Source: Pseudoalteromonas ruthenica
GTDB taxonomy: Bacteria > Pseudomonadota > Gammaproteobacteria > Enterobacterales > Alteromonadaceae
Direction of reading: 5' to 3'
Assembly (NCBI RefSeq): GCF_008808095.1
Contig: NZ_CP023396.1
Location: 1,860,001-1,924,000, forward strand
DNA length: 64,000 nucleotides
Within the stretch, counting starts at the first letter, position 1. Every line of letters begins with the position of its first letter. The notes beneath the pieces are model-generated. The model was not told the origin of the DNA. It searched no databases and worked only from the letters and a program-made list of their open reading frames with translations. The translations under genes and the position numbers were made by a program. Shown piece by piece: positions 53,144 through 63,059 of the stretch.

Positions 53144-55891
53144 ATGGTTGCAAAACTATCTACATTTACACTCGCATTGGCAGGCTTGAGCTTATTGAGC
53201 GCGAGCCAGTTAGCCGTTGCTCAGCCCCATCCTGATAACCTCGATTTACACTGGCAAGTGGTCGATCACGGAATTGGCGAGAATATCTTTCTTGGCAGTT
53301 TAACCATTACTAATAACGGCACGGAGCCACTTTCAGAGTCTGGATGGGCACTGTATTTCAGCTCAGTGCGCCCCCCAGCCAGTGTGTTACCAAGCGGTGA
53401 TGCTAATGGCGATTATGCGCGTCAGCATATAGCAGCGCAAAACCTCAGTTTGGATAATGCCGATGTCGCCAAAAGCGGCGATTACTTTGTGTTAAAGCCG
53501 CAACCTGGCTTTGAGCCCATACAACCAGGGCAGTCGCGAGAGATAGAGATAATCGCTCAGTACTGGCAAATGCTTAAAAACGACTCGCCTTCTGGCTTTC
53601 ATATCAGTTATGACGGACAAACGCCTCAGGCTGTGCTGGTGAATGTCACCATGGACCCCAGCGATCCGAAGCAAACCACTCAAGCCAGCAATGACACCAT
53701 GCCAGTGCAAACCACGGCACTGCGATTTACAGAGAACACCACAGCGCTCTCTCCCTTAGCCTTGCAACATCAGTTAGTGCCACAGCCTTATTCAGTCGAG
53801 CATAAAAACGATGAGTTTCTCACCCTAATGAGCCAATTAACCGGCATCTCGGCGCCCTCCGCCTTGGCCACGGAAGCGGCCTATTTACAAACGGCGCTCG
53901 GCGACATTCTCAGTGGTTCTTTTGCCATTAATGGCGCTGCGCAAAATGGCCCGAACCATATCACTTTGCAACTAGATGCTCAGCTCGATACCAACAACGA
54001 TGGCCAACCGGATGCCGGCGGTTATCGCCTTGAGATAGATGCATTTTCCGGTATTACTATCACCGGTCGCGATGCTCAAGGGGTGTTTTACGCCATCCAA
54101 ACTTTGCGCCAATTAATTCCTACATCCGTATATAAAAATGCAGTTAATTCAAATACCTTGGCTGATAATGCAGTGCTGCCAGCAAGCACCATTTTGGATG
54201 CCCCTCGCTTTGCTTATCGAGGCATGATGCTCGATGTCTCGCGTAACTTTCAATCCCTAGAAACTGTTTTTAAATTATTGGATTTAATGGCGTTTTATAA
54301 GCTCAATAAATTTGAGATTAATGTTGCTAATGACGAGGGATGGCGCTTAGAAATACCCGGGCTGCCCGAGCTCACTGAGTTTGGTGCCAAGCGCGGACAC
54401 GACCTTGAAGAAACCACGATGTTGCATACCTTTATGGGCGCAGCCAATGAATTTGCGCCCGGTGACGGCATCGACAACAAACCAGCCGATAAAGTCGCGG
54501 CTAACTTAGGCACCGAGCCACAGTTCCAAGGGTTTGAAATCGCTCAGCAAAACTTCCTTGGCAAAGGCTGGGGTTATTATAGCGTCGCAGAGTTTCAAGA
54601 AATTCTGCAATACGCGGCAGACCGCCATATTGATGTCATTATTGAGTATGACTTCCCCGCCCATGCCCGCGCCGCCATCAAAGCCATGGAATACAGATAT
54701 AACAAATACAAAGACACCGATCCGGTTGCCGCCAATCAATACCGATTGATTGACCCACTCGATGAGTCTCAATACTACACTCCGCAGTTTTACACCGACA
54801 ACTTTGTCAACCCAGCGCTAGAGGGCACCTTCACTTTTCTCAACCATGTGGTCAGAGAGACTCGCGCTATGTACGATGCGGTGCCCGATGCCAAGCGCAC
54901 GCGCTTACACGGCGGTGGCGATGAGCTGCCGCATTTAGGTGCAAATGAATGGTGGGCCAAATCCCCGGCCGTGCAGGCGAACCCAGCAACAGCAGGGAAA
55001 ACCGACGCCGAACTATTTGACTACTTTTTCACGCGCTGGAAAGACATCATTAATAGCCATGGCTTTGATATGGCTACCTGGGGCGATGTGCTTTCTCATA
55101 ACGGCACCGGCAACGTCGATTATGGCGACATATACCCGGTGTTCTGGAATAACGTTTGGGGCTGGGGCAATGAGCATCAAGCCTATAAATTTGCCAACCA
55201 AGGCTATAAAGTGGTGCTCGCGCATGCCACGAATATGTATCTCGATTTAGCCTACAATAAGCACCCGGACGAGGTGGGTTATCATTGGGCGGGCTATACG
55301 GATACCAAAAAGACCTTTACTTATCGCCCTTTTAATATCTATGCCAATGCCGAGTCTGATAAGCTCGGCAACCCGGTCCCTTGGGGAGAAAATTGGCTGC
55401 CATTGAGCGCCACGGGTAAGCAAAACATTGATGGCATTCAGGCGCAACTTTTTGGTGAAAATCAAAAATCCCCTGAGATCCTTGATTACATGACCTTTCC
55501 GAAGTTACTCGGAGCCGCCGAGCGCGCTTGGGTACAAACCATGCCCGCTGAAGGCTTAGCAACACAGCAGGCCTGGGACACTTTTGCGAACACCTTGGGG
55601 CAGCACGCTCTACCACTATTAGACTATTACCAAGTAGTAGACATTTATGGTCAAATATCCCATCAGCCTGGCGTAAACTACCGCATCCCCTTACCCGGTG
55701 GCGCCATAGAAAACGGTCAGCTGGTGGTTAATACTCGCTTTGCAGGGATGAATACCGAGTATTCCTTAGATCAAGGTGTGACCTGGCATCACTACCAACA
55801 GCCAGTCCCACTTACCACCTCGGCGTCAGTGCAATTACGCACTGTAAGTGACTCTGGACGAGTGAGTCGAGTGGCCACGTTGTCTGAGTAA
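53144..55891 (+). CDS. Chitobiase / beta-N-acetylhexosaminidase (GH20) with CHB_HEX domain
   Basis: A 915-residue secreted enzyme with the classic bacterial chitobiase layout. It has a signal peptide (to about residue 27) and a carbohydrate-binding CHB_HEX domain (about 30-190, LHWQVVDHGIGENIFLGSL). A GH20b domain (about 215-355) and the GH20 barrel (FAYRGMMLDVSRNFQ) follow. The catalytic Asp-Glu is at about 593-594 in HGGGDELPHLG, and a C-terminal chitobiase domain ends the protein (TEYSLDQGVTWHHY). It hydrolyses chitobiose and longer chitooligosaccharides from the non-reducing end. The start is ATG 53144 with TAGGAG five bases upstream; a frame from 53096 is rejected. Its architecture differs from the preceding GH20 enzyme, so the two probably divide substrates. 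Confidence 0.95.
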   Translation: MVAKLSTFTLALAGLSLLSASQLAVAQPHPDNLDLHWQVVDHGIGENIFLGSLTITNNGTEPLSESGWALYFSSVRPPASVLPSGDANGDYARQHIAAQNLSLDNADVAKSGDYFVLKPQPGFEPIQPGQSREIEIIAQYWQMLKNDSPSGFHISYDGQTPQAVLVNVTMDPSDPKQTTQASNDTMPVQTTALRFTENTTALSPLALQHQLVPQPYSVEHKNDEFLTLMSQLTGISAPSALATEAAYLQTALGDILSGSFAINGAAQNGPNHITLQLDAQLDTNNDGQPDAGGYRLEIDAFSGITITGRDAQGVFYAIQTLRQLIPTSVYKNAVNSNTLADNAVLPASTILDAPRFAYRGMMLDVSRNFQSLETVFKLLDLMAFYKLNKFEINVANDEGWRLEIPGLPELTEFGAKRGHDLEETTMLHTFMGAANEFAPGDGIDNKPADKVAANLGTEPQFQGFEIAQQNFLGKGWGYYSVAEFQEILQYAADRHIDVIIEYDFPAHARAAIKAMEYRYNKYKDTDPVAANQYRLIDPLDESQYYTPQFYTDNFVNPALEGTFTFLNHVVRETRAMYDAVPDAKRTRLHGGGDELPHLGANEWWAKSPAVQANPATAGKTDAELFDYFFTRWKDIINSHGFDMATWGDVLSHNGTGNVDYGDIYPVFWNNVWGWGNEHQAYKFANQGYKVVLAHATNMYLDLAYNKHPDEVGYHWAGYTDTKKTFTYRPFNIYANAESDKLGNPVPWGENWLPLSATGKQNIDGIQAQLFGENQKSPEILDYMTFPKLLGAAERAWVQTMPAEGLATQQAWDTFANTLGQHALPLLDYYQVVDIYGQISHQPGVNYRIPLPGGAIENGQLVVNTRFAGMNTEYSLDQGVTWHHYQQPVPLTTSASVQLRTVSDSGRVSRVATLSE

Positions 55892-55960
55892 ATCAAGGCG
55901 GCGGGCCTGCACTTAAGGCTCGCCGTACGCTAAATAAAAGGAATAGCAGGATGCGTACCC

Positions 55961-56527
55961 ATGCCATCTTTATTATCGTTTAAGCGCAAAGCGGCGAACA
56001 GCGAAAGCAATTATGAATCAGATAGACGCCAGCAAGTAGAGCAGCTTTTTTTAAAGCAGCAACGCAAACTCATCCGCCACATTATGGCCAAGGGGCTGGA
56101 TAAGCGTGAAGCCGAAGACATTGCCCAAGAAGCTTTTGTCAAGCTGCTGGGCCTAGAGCAAGAGAAGGTAAGCAGTTATATAGCCGCTTACCTATATAAA
56201 ATAGCCACTAACCTGGCCATTGATAAGCTCAGGCGTAAGGCTCGCAGCCCCTTTGATCACTATGTTAGTGACAGTGATGAATTACCTAAGCTGTGTGCGC
56301 CAACGGGGCCGGAGCAAAACCATCATAATCACGAATTACTCAAAGAAATGGAAAAAGCCCTCGCGAGCCTTCCAGACAAGTGCCGCTTGGCCTTTTTGTT
56401 ATATAAAATGCGCGGACAAAGCTATGAGGAGATCTCGTTGACCCTGCAAATATCGACCAGTATGGTGAGAAAATACGTTCTACGTGCAGTTCGTCATTGC
56501 TACCAACAACTTGAGCATGAGCTTTAA
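55961..56527 (+). CDS. FecI-type ECF sigma factor
   Basis: The 188-residue protein has ECF sigma regions 2 (KREAEDIAQEAFVKLLGLE, YLYKIATNLAIDKLRRKA) and 4 (ALASLPDKCRLAFLLYKMRGQSYEEISLTL, SMVRKYVLRAVRHC). The family partners FecR-type anti-sigma proteins in cell-surface signalling: an outer-membrane receptor senses its ligand and releases the sigma factor. ATG 55961 has AGGA eight bases upstream. It lies two bases before fecR and in front of an STN-bearing receptor, the standard fecI-fecR-receptor order. Its targets are probably the receptors and GH20 genes here. Confidence 0.93.
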   Translation: MPSLLSFKRKAANSESNYESDRRQQVEQLFLKQQRKLIRHIMAKGLDKREAEDIAQEAFVKLLGLEQEKVSSYIAAYLYKIATNLAIDKLRRKARSPFDHYVSDSDELPKLCAPTGPEQNHHNHELLKEMEKALASLPDKCRLAFLLYKMRGQSYEEISLTLQISTSMVRKYVLRAVRHCYQQLEHEL

Positions 56528-56529
56528 GC

Positions 56530-57576
56530 ATGAGCAGAAAGGATATTGATATGACCCTTCCCGGTGATGATGAAACGGTCATCGAGCAACAAGCCACCCA
56601 GTGGCTACTGACGCTCCATGAGCAGCAACTGGATCATGACAACGACGGCCAATACCCTGAGGCGCTTACCCTGTGGCTCGCCCAAAGTGCCCGCCACCGT
56701 GAAACCTTTACTAAGGTAAGTAAACTGTGGGCATTGTCGACACAACTCGACCCGGCGTTTGTTGACAGTCAGCTTGCTCACCTTGACGCCGAGCCCGCAA
56801 CCAAGCGCAAGCCAAAAAAACCAGCGACGCTTTGGTACGCAGCCTTAGCGGCGTCCTTTTTGCTTGTGACCACCCTGATGCTGTGGCCGCCCAGCTCATC
56901 GGCGCCACGACAAATCGTTAACAGTCCCGCCATACCCAGTAGCAAGGTGTACAGCGAATTTTTCCACACCCCGGTGAGCGAGCATAAAACCGTGACCTTG
57001 GATGATAATTCGCTGGTCACCTTAGGTGCCAACACCCAGCTCGCCGTGCGTTATAGCGATAGCACGAGAGAGTTATTGCTATACCAAGGGGAAGCGCTTT
57101 TCAATGTCAGCAAGGACCCGACGCGACCATTTATCGTACGCTATCAGCAAAGCCAGGTAGAGGCGTTAGGCACTATTTTTAACGTCCGCGCCAACCCTGA
57201 CTCAGTGCGTGTTGATGTATTAGAAGGGCGAGTTGCCGTGGCGCAACAAAACGCCATTGAATTAACGGCAGGGCAAGCCGCAGAAGTGGCCACTGATGGT
57301 AATATTACTCGCAGCCAGGCACAGGGAAAAGGCACCCAAATGGCTTGGCAACAAGGTCACTTAATTTATCATAATGCTCGCTTAGGTGATGTACTCCATG
57401 ATGTCGCCCGCTATAGCCAAATGGACATCACAATCAGCGACGAAAAGTTAAAGCACTTAGTGTATACAGGCACTTTTTTAACGACTGAAATCGAAGCGTG
57501 GCTAACGAGCCTGCAACAGCTTTACCCCATTAAGGTATTGCGCAGCGGTGATAAAGTGACCTTAGTGGCGAATTAG
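56530..57576 (+). CDS. FecR-type anti-sigma / sigma regulator
   Basis: The 348-residue single-pass inner-membrane protein has a cytoplasmic N-terminal domain (QATQWLLTLHEQQL, LTLWLAQSARHRETF), a transmembrane helix at about 102-120 and a periplasmic FecR domain (LDDNSLVTLGANTQLAV, LYQGEALFNVSKDPTRPF, VEALGTIFNVR). A C-terminal STN-like region follows (ARLGDVLHDVARYSQMDITI). It carries the signal from the receptor's STN domain to the sigma factor. ATG 56530 lies two bases after the sigma stop, indicating coupled synthesis. Confidence 0.94.
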   Translation: MSRKDIDMTLPGDDETVIEQQATQWLLTLHEQQLDHDNDGQYPEALTLWLAQSARHRETFTKVSKLWALSTQLDPAFVDSQLAHLDAEPATKRKPKKPATLWYAALAASFLLVTTLMLWPPSSSAPRQIVNSPAIPSSKVYSEFFHTPVSEHKTVTLDDNSLVTLGANTQLAVRYSDSTRELLLYQGEALFNVSKDPTRPFIVRYQQSQVEALGTIFNVRANPDSVRVDVLEGRVAVAQQNAIELTAGQAAEVATDGNITRSQAQGKGTQMAWQQGHLIYHNARLGDVLHDVARYSQMDITISDEKLKHLVYTGTFLTTEIEAWLTSLQQLYPIKVLRSGDKVTLVAN

Positions 57577-57649
57577 CTAAAAGTGGCATAGTGACCACAG
57601 CCAAAGTGTGGTACAAAATTCAAACAATAAAAATAAAGCTGAACCCGCC

Positions 57650-60325
57650 ATGTTATTAAGGTTATTAACCATCGCTCTGCCATGGTTAATATTATTTAGT
57701 AGCTGTACTTATGCTCAAAGCGAACATTCGTTTGCGCTGCCTGAAGCGACACTGCAGCAGCGCTTGCTCGATATTGCTGCGCAGAGCAACTGGCAGCTTA
57801 ATGCCGCAGCGATTGAGCAATCGCCTCCCCTAGCGGCCCTTAATGGACGATACAGCCTAGAGCATGTTTTAAACCTCAGTCTCCGTGACACGCACTATGA
57901 CTATGCCTTGGACGTGAGCGAGCGCCGTATTGTTATTACTGCGGCAAGTGAAGCAACACCCGAGGGCGATTTTGAGCGCATTATTGTCACCGGCGTCAGC
58001 GGTCAGCGCCGCAATATACTCAATTCATCCATCGCCATTACCCAGTTATCTAATTTAGAACTGAGGCAACACACGCCCTACTCCAGTGCTGAAGTGCTCA
58101 AAAACGTCACCGGATTTTGGGTCGAGGACTCAGGCGGCGAAACCAATAACAATGTTTCGCCACGAGGGCTCAGGGGCGGCGAAGGGTTCCGCTTTATTAG
58201 CTTGATGGAAGATGGTCTGCCCATGACCTACGACGGCATATGGAGTGACTTTTTTTTACGTCCAGACTTAACCCATCAACGAATCGAAGCCGTGCGCGGT
58301 GGCAGTAGTGGGATCTTCACCCTTAATGGGCCAGCAGCGATGGTTAACTATATTGGCCGACGCGGCTCACACACGCCGTTGCAATTGCTCAAACTCAGCC
58401 AGGGTCTAAATTATGACTACTCGCGTCTGGATGGGGTTGCCAGTGGCCCCATAAACGAGCGATTATTTTATACTGTGGGTGGCTTTTACCGCTTCTCTGA
58501 TGGCATTCGCGAACCGGGGTTTATCAGTGACTTAGGCGGGCAATTAAGCGCTCGCCTGAGCTTGCGAACCGATGCCTTTGAGCTCGATGTTATTTACAAA
58601 CACTTGCAAGACAATACCAGTTTTTACGCTCCCTTGGTGATGCAAAATCACCAAGGGATTGAGGCCTTATCGAGCCTGCCTCATGACTACGGCACCCTAC
58701 TCAGTAAGGATATGCAATTACTGAACTTTTATACCCCCGAAGGGACAACAACCCATGATTTAGAGGATGCGCAGCAAACGCGTATGAACAGCTACACTGT
58801 GCTGTTTAATGCACCGCTATCAACACACCTAGCCATCGACAACCGCACTCGTTATGCGAAGCTCAATAATAGCCTGTACACCTTAATGAATTTAGGCAAC
58901 CAAACGATTAATAGTGCTGAGCAGCGTTTAACCTTGGCCGATGTCAGTCAGTTCAAGGAGAACGCCGCAGATGACACCTTAAGCTTGGCCTATCAACGGG
59001 TCAGCGATGGCAGCCTAATCGCCGACCCTTCAACGCTTAATAACAATGGCCTTGTTACTGCAACCTTTCCACTGTACTCACGTTACCAACAAACACAATT
59101 AATCAATCACCTCAGCCTTAGTTACCAAGACACGGACTGGGCTGTGACGCTGGGTCATCTCTATGCCCATAGCGATTATGGCGCCCTACCCTTAGATCAG
59201 TGGCTCGGAGAGCTGCTAACCGATGTGCAACACCAGCCTCAGCGCCTAGATATAGTGCTTATAGATGATCATAACCAGGTTGTTGATACATTCACCGACA
59301 GTGGCTTTTTATCGCATGCGGGGCCGGTTTATTTAATAGGTCATGGGGAGTCACAATCGCACTCCTTATACACCAATATCGACTGGCGCATCACCGAGCA
59401 GCTACGCCTTGATGCGGCGATACGCCACGAACACCTAACACTTGACAGCACCAGCGCCCAAGGCCAGCGCTCTCAAGCTTATAACGGCCAACTTTTTTAC
59501 TCGCATTACGCACCCAGCACCTCTTTGCGTCAGCACTTTAGTGACAATGCCATCAGTGTGGGGGTGAACTATCAGGCTGCGGAGCACATGGCTGTATTTG
59601 CCCGTTATGCCGATGCATTTGAAATGCCTCGGCTGATTAATTTCGGCAATGCCCTAGGCTGGGCTGGCAGTGCTCATCAGCGCGGCGAAATTGATTACGG
59701 CGAACCTATTCGTCTCACGCTCAGTGAAGTAGGTTTGCGATACCAGTCAGCCCACTCGCACTTCAGTGGCGCGTTATTTACTACTCATTTTGATCCACTG
59801 CCATTCACCGTGTATCGCGGTGCAACGAGCCCGCAGCACGCCATTTTAATCAATACACAAACAACCGGGGTCGAATTTGAATATGAATACCGCTACAACG
59901 CGAGCTGGCAGTTAAAAGCGATTGGGGTGTGGCAGGATGCAGGCTTTTACGGCATTCCTGCATCTTTGCCGCAAAGCCAATTCAACGGCAATCAAATTAC
60001 CCGAACGCCAGAGTTACAACTGCGACTAACTCCTCAGTATAATCAGGGGCCTATCACCGCTGCACTGACCTTTTCGTACATTGGCGAGCGCTATTCTGAT
60101 GTCGCCAACCGTTTTGCTCTGCCTGCTTATCATACTTGGGATCTGTTCTCAGAAGTCGCTCTGAATGAGCACCTAAAGGTGCAATTTGAGATTAAAAACC
60201 TAACCAACACGCTAGACCTTACCGAGGGCAACCCCCGCGATGATTTAAGCCATCATGAAGCGCTATTTTACGCCAGACCCATTTTTGGCCGCACAATCAC
60301 ACTGTCGATGAGTTATGAATTTTGA
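57650..60325 (+). CDS. TonB-dependent receptor with N-terminal STN signalling domain
   Basis: An 891-residue outer-membrane receptor. After a signal peptide (to about residue 24, FSSCTYAQ) comes a secretin/TonB short N-terminal domain (about 28-100, FALPEATLQQRLLDIAAQS), the part that contacts FecR. A TonB-box region (FERIIVTG), the plug (FWVEDSGGETNNN, PRGLRGGEGFR) and the barrel follow, ending in a terminal Phe (SMSYEF). I prefer ATG 57650, where the signal peptide begins; GTG 57608 is an alternative. The plug is near-identical in stretches to that of the receptor at 48115-50631. It therefore senses, and perhaps imports, the same or a related ligand. Confidence 0.93.
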   Translation: MLLRLLTIALPWLILFSSCTYAQSEHSFALPEATLQQRLLDIAAQSNWQLNAAAIEQSPPLAALNGRYSLEHVLNLSLRDTHYDYALDVSERRIVITAASEATPEGDFERIIVTGVSGQRRNILNSSIAITQLSNLELRQHTPYSSAEVLKNVTGFWVEDSGGETNNNVSPRGLRGGEGFRFISLMEDGLPMTYDGIWSDFFLRPDLTHQRIEAVRGGSSGIFTLNGPAAMVNYIGRRGSHTPLQLLKLSQGLNYDYSRLDGVASGPINERLFYTVGGFYRFSDGIREPGFISDLGGQLSARLSLRTDAFELDVIYKHLQDNTSFYAPLVMQNHQGIEALSSLPHDYGTLLSKDMQLLNFYTPEGTTTHDLEDAQQTRMNSYTVLFNAPLSTHLAIDNRTRYAKLNNSLYTLMNLGNQTINSAEQRLTLADVSQFKENAADDTLSLAYQRVSDGSLIADPSTLNNNGLVTATFPLYSRYQQTQLINHLSLSYQDTDWAVTLGHLYAHSDYGALPLDQWLGELLTDVQHQPQRLDIVLIDDHNQVVDTFTDSGFLSHAGPVYLIGHGESQSHSLYTNIDWRITEQLRLDAAIRHEHLTLDSTSAQGQRSQAYNGQLFYSHYAPSTSLRQHFSDNAISVGVNYQAAEHMAVFARYADAFEMPRLINFGNALGWAGSAHQRGEIDYGEPIRLTLSEVGLRYQSAHSHFSGALFTTHFDPLPFTVYRGATSPQHAILINTQTTGVEFEYEYRYNASWQLKAIGVWQDAGFYGIPASLPQSQFNGNQITRTPELQLRLTPQYNQGPITAALTFSYIGERYSDVANRFALPAYHTWDLFSEVALNEHLKVQFEIKNLTNTLDLTEGNPRDDLSHHEALFYARPIFGRTITLSMSYEF

Positions 60326-60349
60326 GTTTTGAGGGTTGCTAGAGCAACA

Positions 60350-60377
60350 AAAAAGCGAGCTAATAAGCTCGCTTTTT
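60350..60377. terminator. Bidirectional terminator between TonB receptor and nqrM
   Basis: AAAAAGCGAGC and GCTCGCTTTTT form an 11-bp stem around TAATAA. It has T-runs on both strands and serves the convergent receptor and nqrM genes. Confidence 0.92.
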
Positions 60378-60400
60378 GGCCATTATAAAAGAACACTCGT

Positions 60401-60613
60401 TTAGATAATTTGGTTCTCTTTCCAGGCTTGCTCTTTGGCCATACGTTTTTTACGTTTGTCACACGGGTCGTCACAGTCACAGGCTTTGTCGATGCCGACA
60501 GAGCCAAGACCTCCGCAACTACTGGCCATGGCTTTACGTTGTACAATAACGCCAACGGCCATCGCCGCGACGACTAAGACGAGTAGGCCAAATGTAAGAA
60601 GAAATAGTTGCAT
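60401..60613 (-). CDS. nqrM: Na+-NQR maturation protein NqrM
   Basis: The 70-residue protein has one N-terminal transmembrane helix (LFLLTFGLLVLVVAAMAVGVIV). A cysteine-rich cytoplasmic tail follows with the family motif SCGGLGSVGIDKACDCDDPCDKRKKR. NqrM (formerly DUF539) is needed for assembly of Na+-translocating NADH:quinone reductase, probably by delivering iron to the NqrD/NqrE cysteine site. It has its own good promoter just upstream. An overlapping frame at 60313-60555 is a shadow. Confidence 0.95.
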   Translation of the reverse strand: MQLFLLTFGLLVLVVAAMAVGVIVQRKAMASSCGGLGSVGIDKACDCDDPCDKRKKRMAKEQAWKENQII

Positions 60614-60665
60614 TGTCTGTGCCCCTTTAAGTTGACAAGTTAAGGCGCAAAACGCCTTACCCGCT

Positions 60666-60694
60666 ATTATACGCCGAGCAAAAACTAACTACAA
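60666..60694 (-). promoter_or_regulatory. Promoter of nqrM
   Basis: On the minus strand TTGTAG (60694-60689), 17 bases and a perfect TATAAT (60671-60666) lie 52 bases before the nqrM ATG and overlap the end of apbE. A small hairpin (AAGGCG / CGCCTT, 60642-60658) is in the leader. Confidence 0.7.
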
Positions 60695-61720
60695 ATATGG
60701 CTTAAAAGCTGTGCTTGCATGGGTTTGCAAACCACTGTCAGTCTTGCTGATCAAGTACACCGGTAAATTATGCTGCTCAGCATAGGCTTTGGCCTGCTCT
60801 GTGCCCATAACGGTCAGTGCCGTTGCTAGGCCATCAGCAGTCATGGCGCTGGGGTGCAATACCGTTACCGAAACCAAATCATGTTTAATTGGCATGCCTG
60901 TTTGCGGGTCAATTAAATGGGTATAGGTTTCGCCATCCATTTCATAGAAAATACGATAATCTCCCGAAGTGGCAACGCCCATACTACCTGGCTCAACTAC
61001 ACGGTGAATTTTGCGCTGCCCCGGCGGTGCATCGGGCTGCTCGATAGCAATGCGCCAGGGCTTATTATCGGGCTTATGCCCTGAGATACGCATTTCACCG
61101 CCAATCTCTACCATGTAATTGGTGAGTCCATGGCTTTGCAATAATTCAGCAACTTTATCAATACCATAGCCTTTTGCGGTAGCGGAAAAGCTCAGCTCTA
61201 AACCGTCCACGGTTTTAGCCAAGCCTTGCTCGCTCAAGACCAGTTTATCAACACCAATATTCGCTAGCATGGCATCGAGCTCAGCTTGCTCTGGGCGCTG
61301 TGTGGGTCGCTTATCGGGGCCGAATCCCCAAAGATCAATAAGCGGTCCCATGGTCACATCCAGCGCCTTGGTCGATTGTCCAAGGCGAATTGACTCGCTC
61401 ACCACAGCGCGAAAATCGCTGCTGATGGGCATCACTTCACCTGCAGGCAAGCGATTAAATTGATTAATCTCGGAGTCTTCAATGTACGTCGACATCGACT
61501 GATTCACTTTTTTAAGCTCCTCAGTGACATCAGCGTATAAATTAAGTTGAGGTAACTGTTGCTGCGGTACAAACACTTTAATATTAAAAGTGGTACCCAT
61601 GGTTTTCCCTTGCAACAACACCTCTTGTTGATCAGATTCTGGGGCGTTATCACACCCCGATAAGGTAAATAAAGAAAGGATGAATAACAAGCCAAATACG
61701 GCTTTTACGCTGCGTAACAT
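60689..61720 (-). CDS. apbE: FAD:protein FMN transferase
   Basis: ApbE covalently attaches FMN to Ser/Thr residues of NqrB and NqrC, so its place after nqrF fits its job. The 343-residue lipoprotein has a lipobox LSGC (Cys23). Further motifs are GKTMGTTFNIKVF (about 39-51), the MGPLIDLWGFGP region, the FMN/FAD-contact SFSATAKGYGIDKVAELL and EIGGEMRISG, and the metal-site segment VLHPSAMTADGLATALTVMG. I use ATG 61720 with GAGG six bases upstream. A strong terminator separates it from nqrF, so it may be transcribed by readthrough or separately. Confidence 0.96.
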   Translation of the reverse strand: MLRSVKAVFGLLFILSLFTLSGCDNAPESDQQEVLLQGKTMGTTFNIKVFVPQQQLPQLNLYADVTEELKKVNQSMSTYIEDSEINQFNRLPAGEVMPISSDFRAVVSESIRLGQSTKALDVTMGPLIDLWGFGPDKRPTQRPEQAELDAMLANIGVDKLVLSEQGLAKTVDGLELSFSATAKGYGIDKVAELLQSHGLTNYMVEIGGEMRISGHKPDNKPWRIAIEQPDAPPGQRKIHRVVEPGSMGVATSGDYRIFYEMDGETYTHLIDPQTGMPIKHDLVSVTVLHPSAMTADGLATALTVMGTEQAKAYAEQHNLPVYLISKTDSGLQTHASTAFKPYL

Positions 61721-61751
61721 TGCTAGCCTCAAGTTGGTGAACAGTAAACGA

Positions 61752-61785
61752 AAAAAGGCTTCCTAACTGGGTTAGGAAGCCTTTT
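61752..61785 (-). terminator. Intrinsic terminator of nqr operon after nqrF
   Basis: AAAAGGCTTCCTAAC and GTTAGGAAGCCTTTT form a 15-bp stem with a 3-base loop and a T-run on the minus strand, the strongest hairpin in the window. It ends nqr transcription before apbE. Confidence 0.95.
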
Positions 61786-61815
61786 ATAAATCAATGACGA
61801 ATGCGTGACATTCGT

Positions 61816-63042
61816 TTAGCCGCCGAAGTCATCCAATAGGATATTTTCGTCTTCAACACCTAAGTCTTTTAGCATGTTGATTACGGCTGCGTTCATCATC
61901 GGTGGCCCACACATGTAGTACTCACAGTCTTCAGGCGCTTCATGGTCCTTAAGATAGTTATCGTACAATACGTTGTGGATAAAGCCAGTATAGCCTTCCC
62001 AGTTGTCCTCTGGCTGAGGATCAGAAAGCGCTACGTGCCACACGAAGTTATCGTTTTCTGCAGCTAGACCGTCAAAGTCTTCAACGTAGAACATCTCACG
62101 CTTAGAGCGTGCACCGTACCAGAAGCTCATCTTACGATCTGAGTTCAAACGCTTCAGCTGGTCGAAGATGTGTGAACGCATCGGTGCCATACCTGCACCA
62201 CCACCGACAAAGACCATCTCTGCGTCAGTTTCTTTAGCGAAGAATTCACCAAATGGACCAGAAATTGTCACCTTATCGCCTTCTTTAAGCGACCAGATGT
62301 ACGATGACATCTTACCGCAAGGTAGGCTTAGGTTGTTTGGCGGCGGCGTAGCAATACGCACGTTCAACATGATGATGCCAAACTCTTCTGGGTAGTTCGC
62401 CATTGAGTAAGCACGAATAGTTTCTTCGTCTACTTTTGACTCTAGGTCAAAGAAGCCGAAACGCTCCCAGTCAGGACGATACTCTTCAGGAATATCAAAG
62501 TCCTTGTATTTAACGTGGTGAGCAGGTGCTTCAATTTGAATATAACCACCGGCGCGGAAAGGTACAACCTCACCGTCTGGGATCTTAAGCTTAAGCTCTT
62601 TGATGAAGGTTGCTTTGTTATCGTTAGAGATAACTTCACAATCCCACTTCTTGATCCCGAAGATAGACTCTTCTAGCTCAATCTCCATGTCGCTTTTAAC
62701 AGCAACCTGACACGCAAGACGACAGCCCTGACGTGCTTCACCTTTAGAGATGTGGTCAAGTTCGGTCGGCAGGATATCACCACCGCCCTCTTTAACATCA
62801 ACACGACACTGGCCACATGAGCCACCGCCGCCACATGCAGAAGATACGAAAATACCTGCATCTGCTAGGGCACCCAGTAGCTTGCTACCTGGTGATGTTG
62901 TAATTGCTTTGTCAGGATCACCATTGATCCCGATGGTGACGTCACCTGTGGGTACTAGCTTTGACTTGGCCGCAATGATGACCAAAACCAGCATAACCAC
63001 GATAGCGACGAATACACCTACGCCTAAATATACCTCAAGCAT
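61816..63042 (-). CDS. nqrF: Na+-NQR subunit F, NADH dehydrogenase
   Basis: NqrF is the NADH-oxidising entry subunit of the sodium pump. The 408 residues begin with one membrane helix ([18 protein letters not shown]). A 2Fe-2S plant-type ferredoxin domain follows, with cysteines in [14 protein letters not shown] and GCRLACQV. The FAD/NADH reductase part has [11 protein letters not shown] for FAD and [19 protein letters not shown] for NADH, ending LLDDFGG. The length is as in Vibrio. It lies 17 bases behind nqrE. Confidence 0.98.
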   Translation of the reverse strand: MLEVYLGVGVFVAIVVMLVLVIIAAKSKLVPTGDVTIGINGDPDKAITTSPGSKLLGALADAGIFVSSACGGGGSCGQCRVDVKEGGGDILPTELDHISKGEARQGCRLACQVAVKSDMEIELEESIFGIKKWDCEVISNDNKATFIKELKLKIPDGEVVPFRAGGYIQIEAPAHHVKYKDFDIPEEYRPDWERFGFFDLESKVDEETIRAYSMANYPEEFGIIMLNVRIATPPPNNLSLPCGKMSSYIWSLKEGDKVTISGPFGEFFAKETDAEMVFVGGGAGMAPMRSHIFDQLKRLNSDRKMSFWYGARSKREMFYVEDFDGLAAENDNFVWHVALSDPQPEDNWEGYTGFIHNVLYDNYLKDHEAPEDCEYYMCGPPMMNAAVINMLKDLGVEDENILLDDFGG

Positions 63043-63059
63043 GATTTCTCCTCGCTACC

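Noticed and set aside
60313..60555. Minus-strand frame of 80 codons overlapping nqrM
   Set aside because: It lies in another frame of nqrM and extends through the terminator. nqrM has the clear family match.
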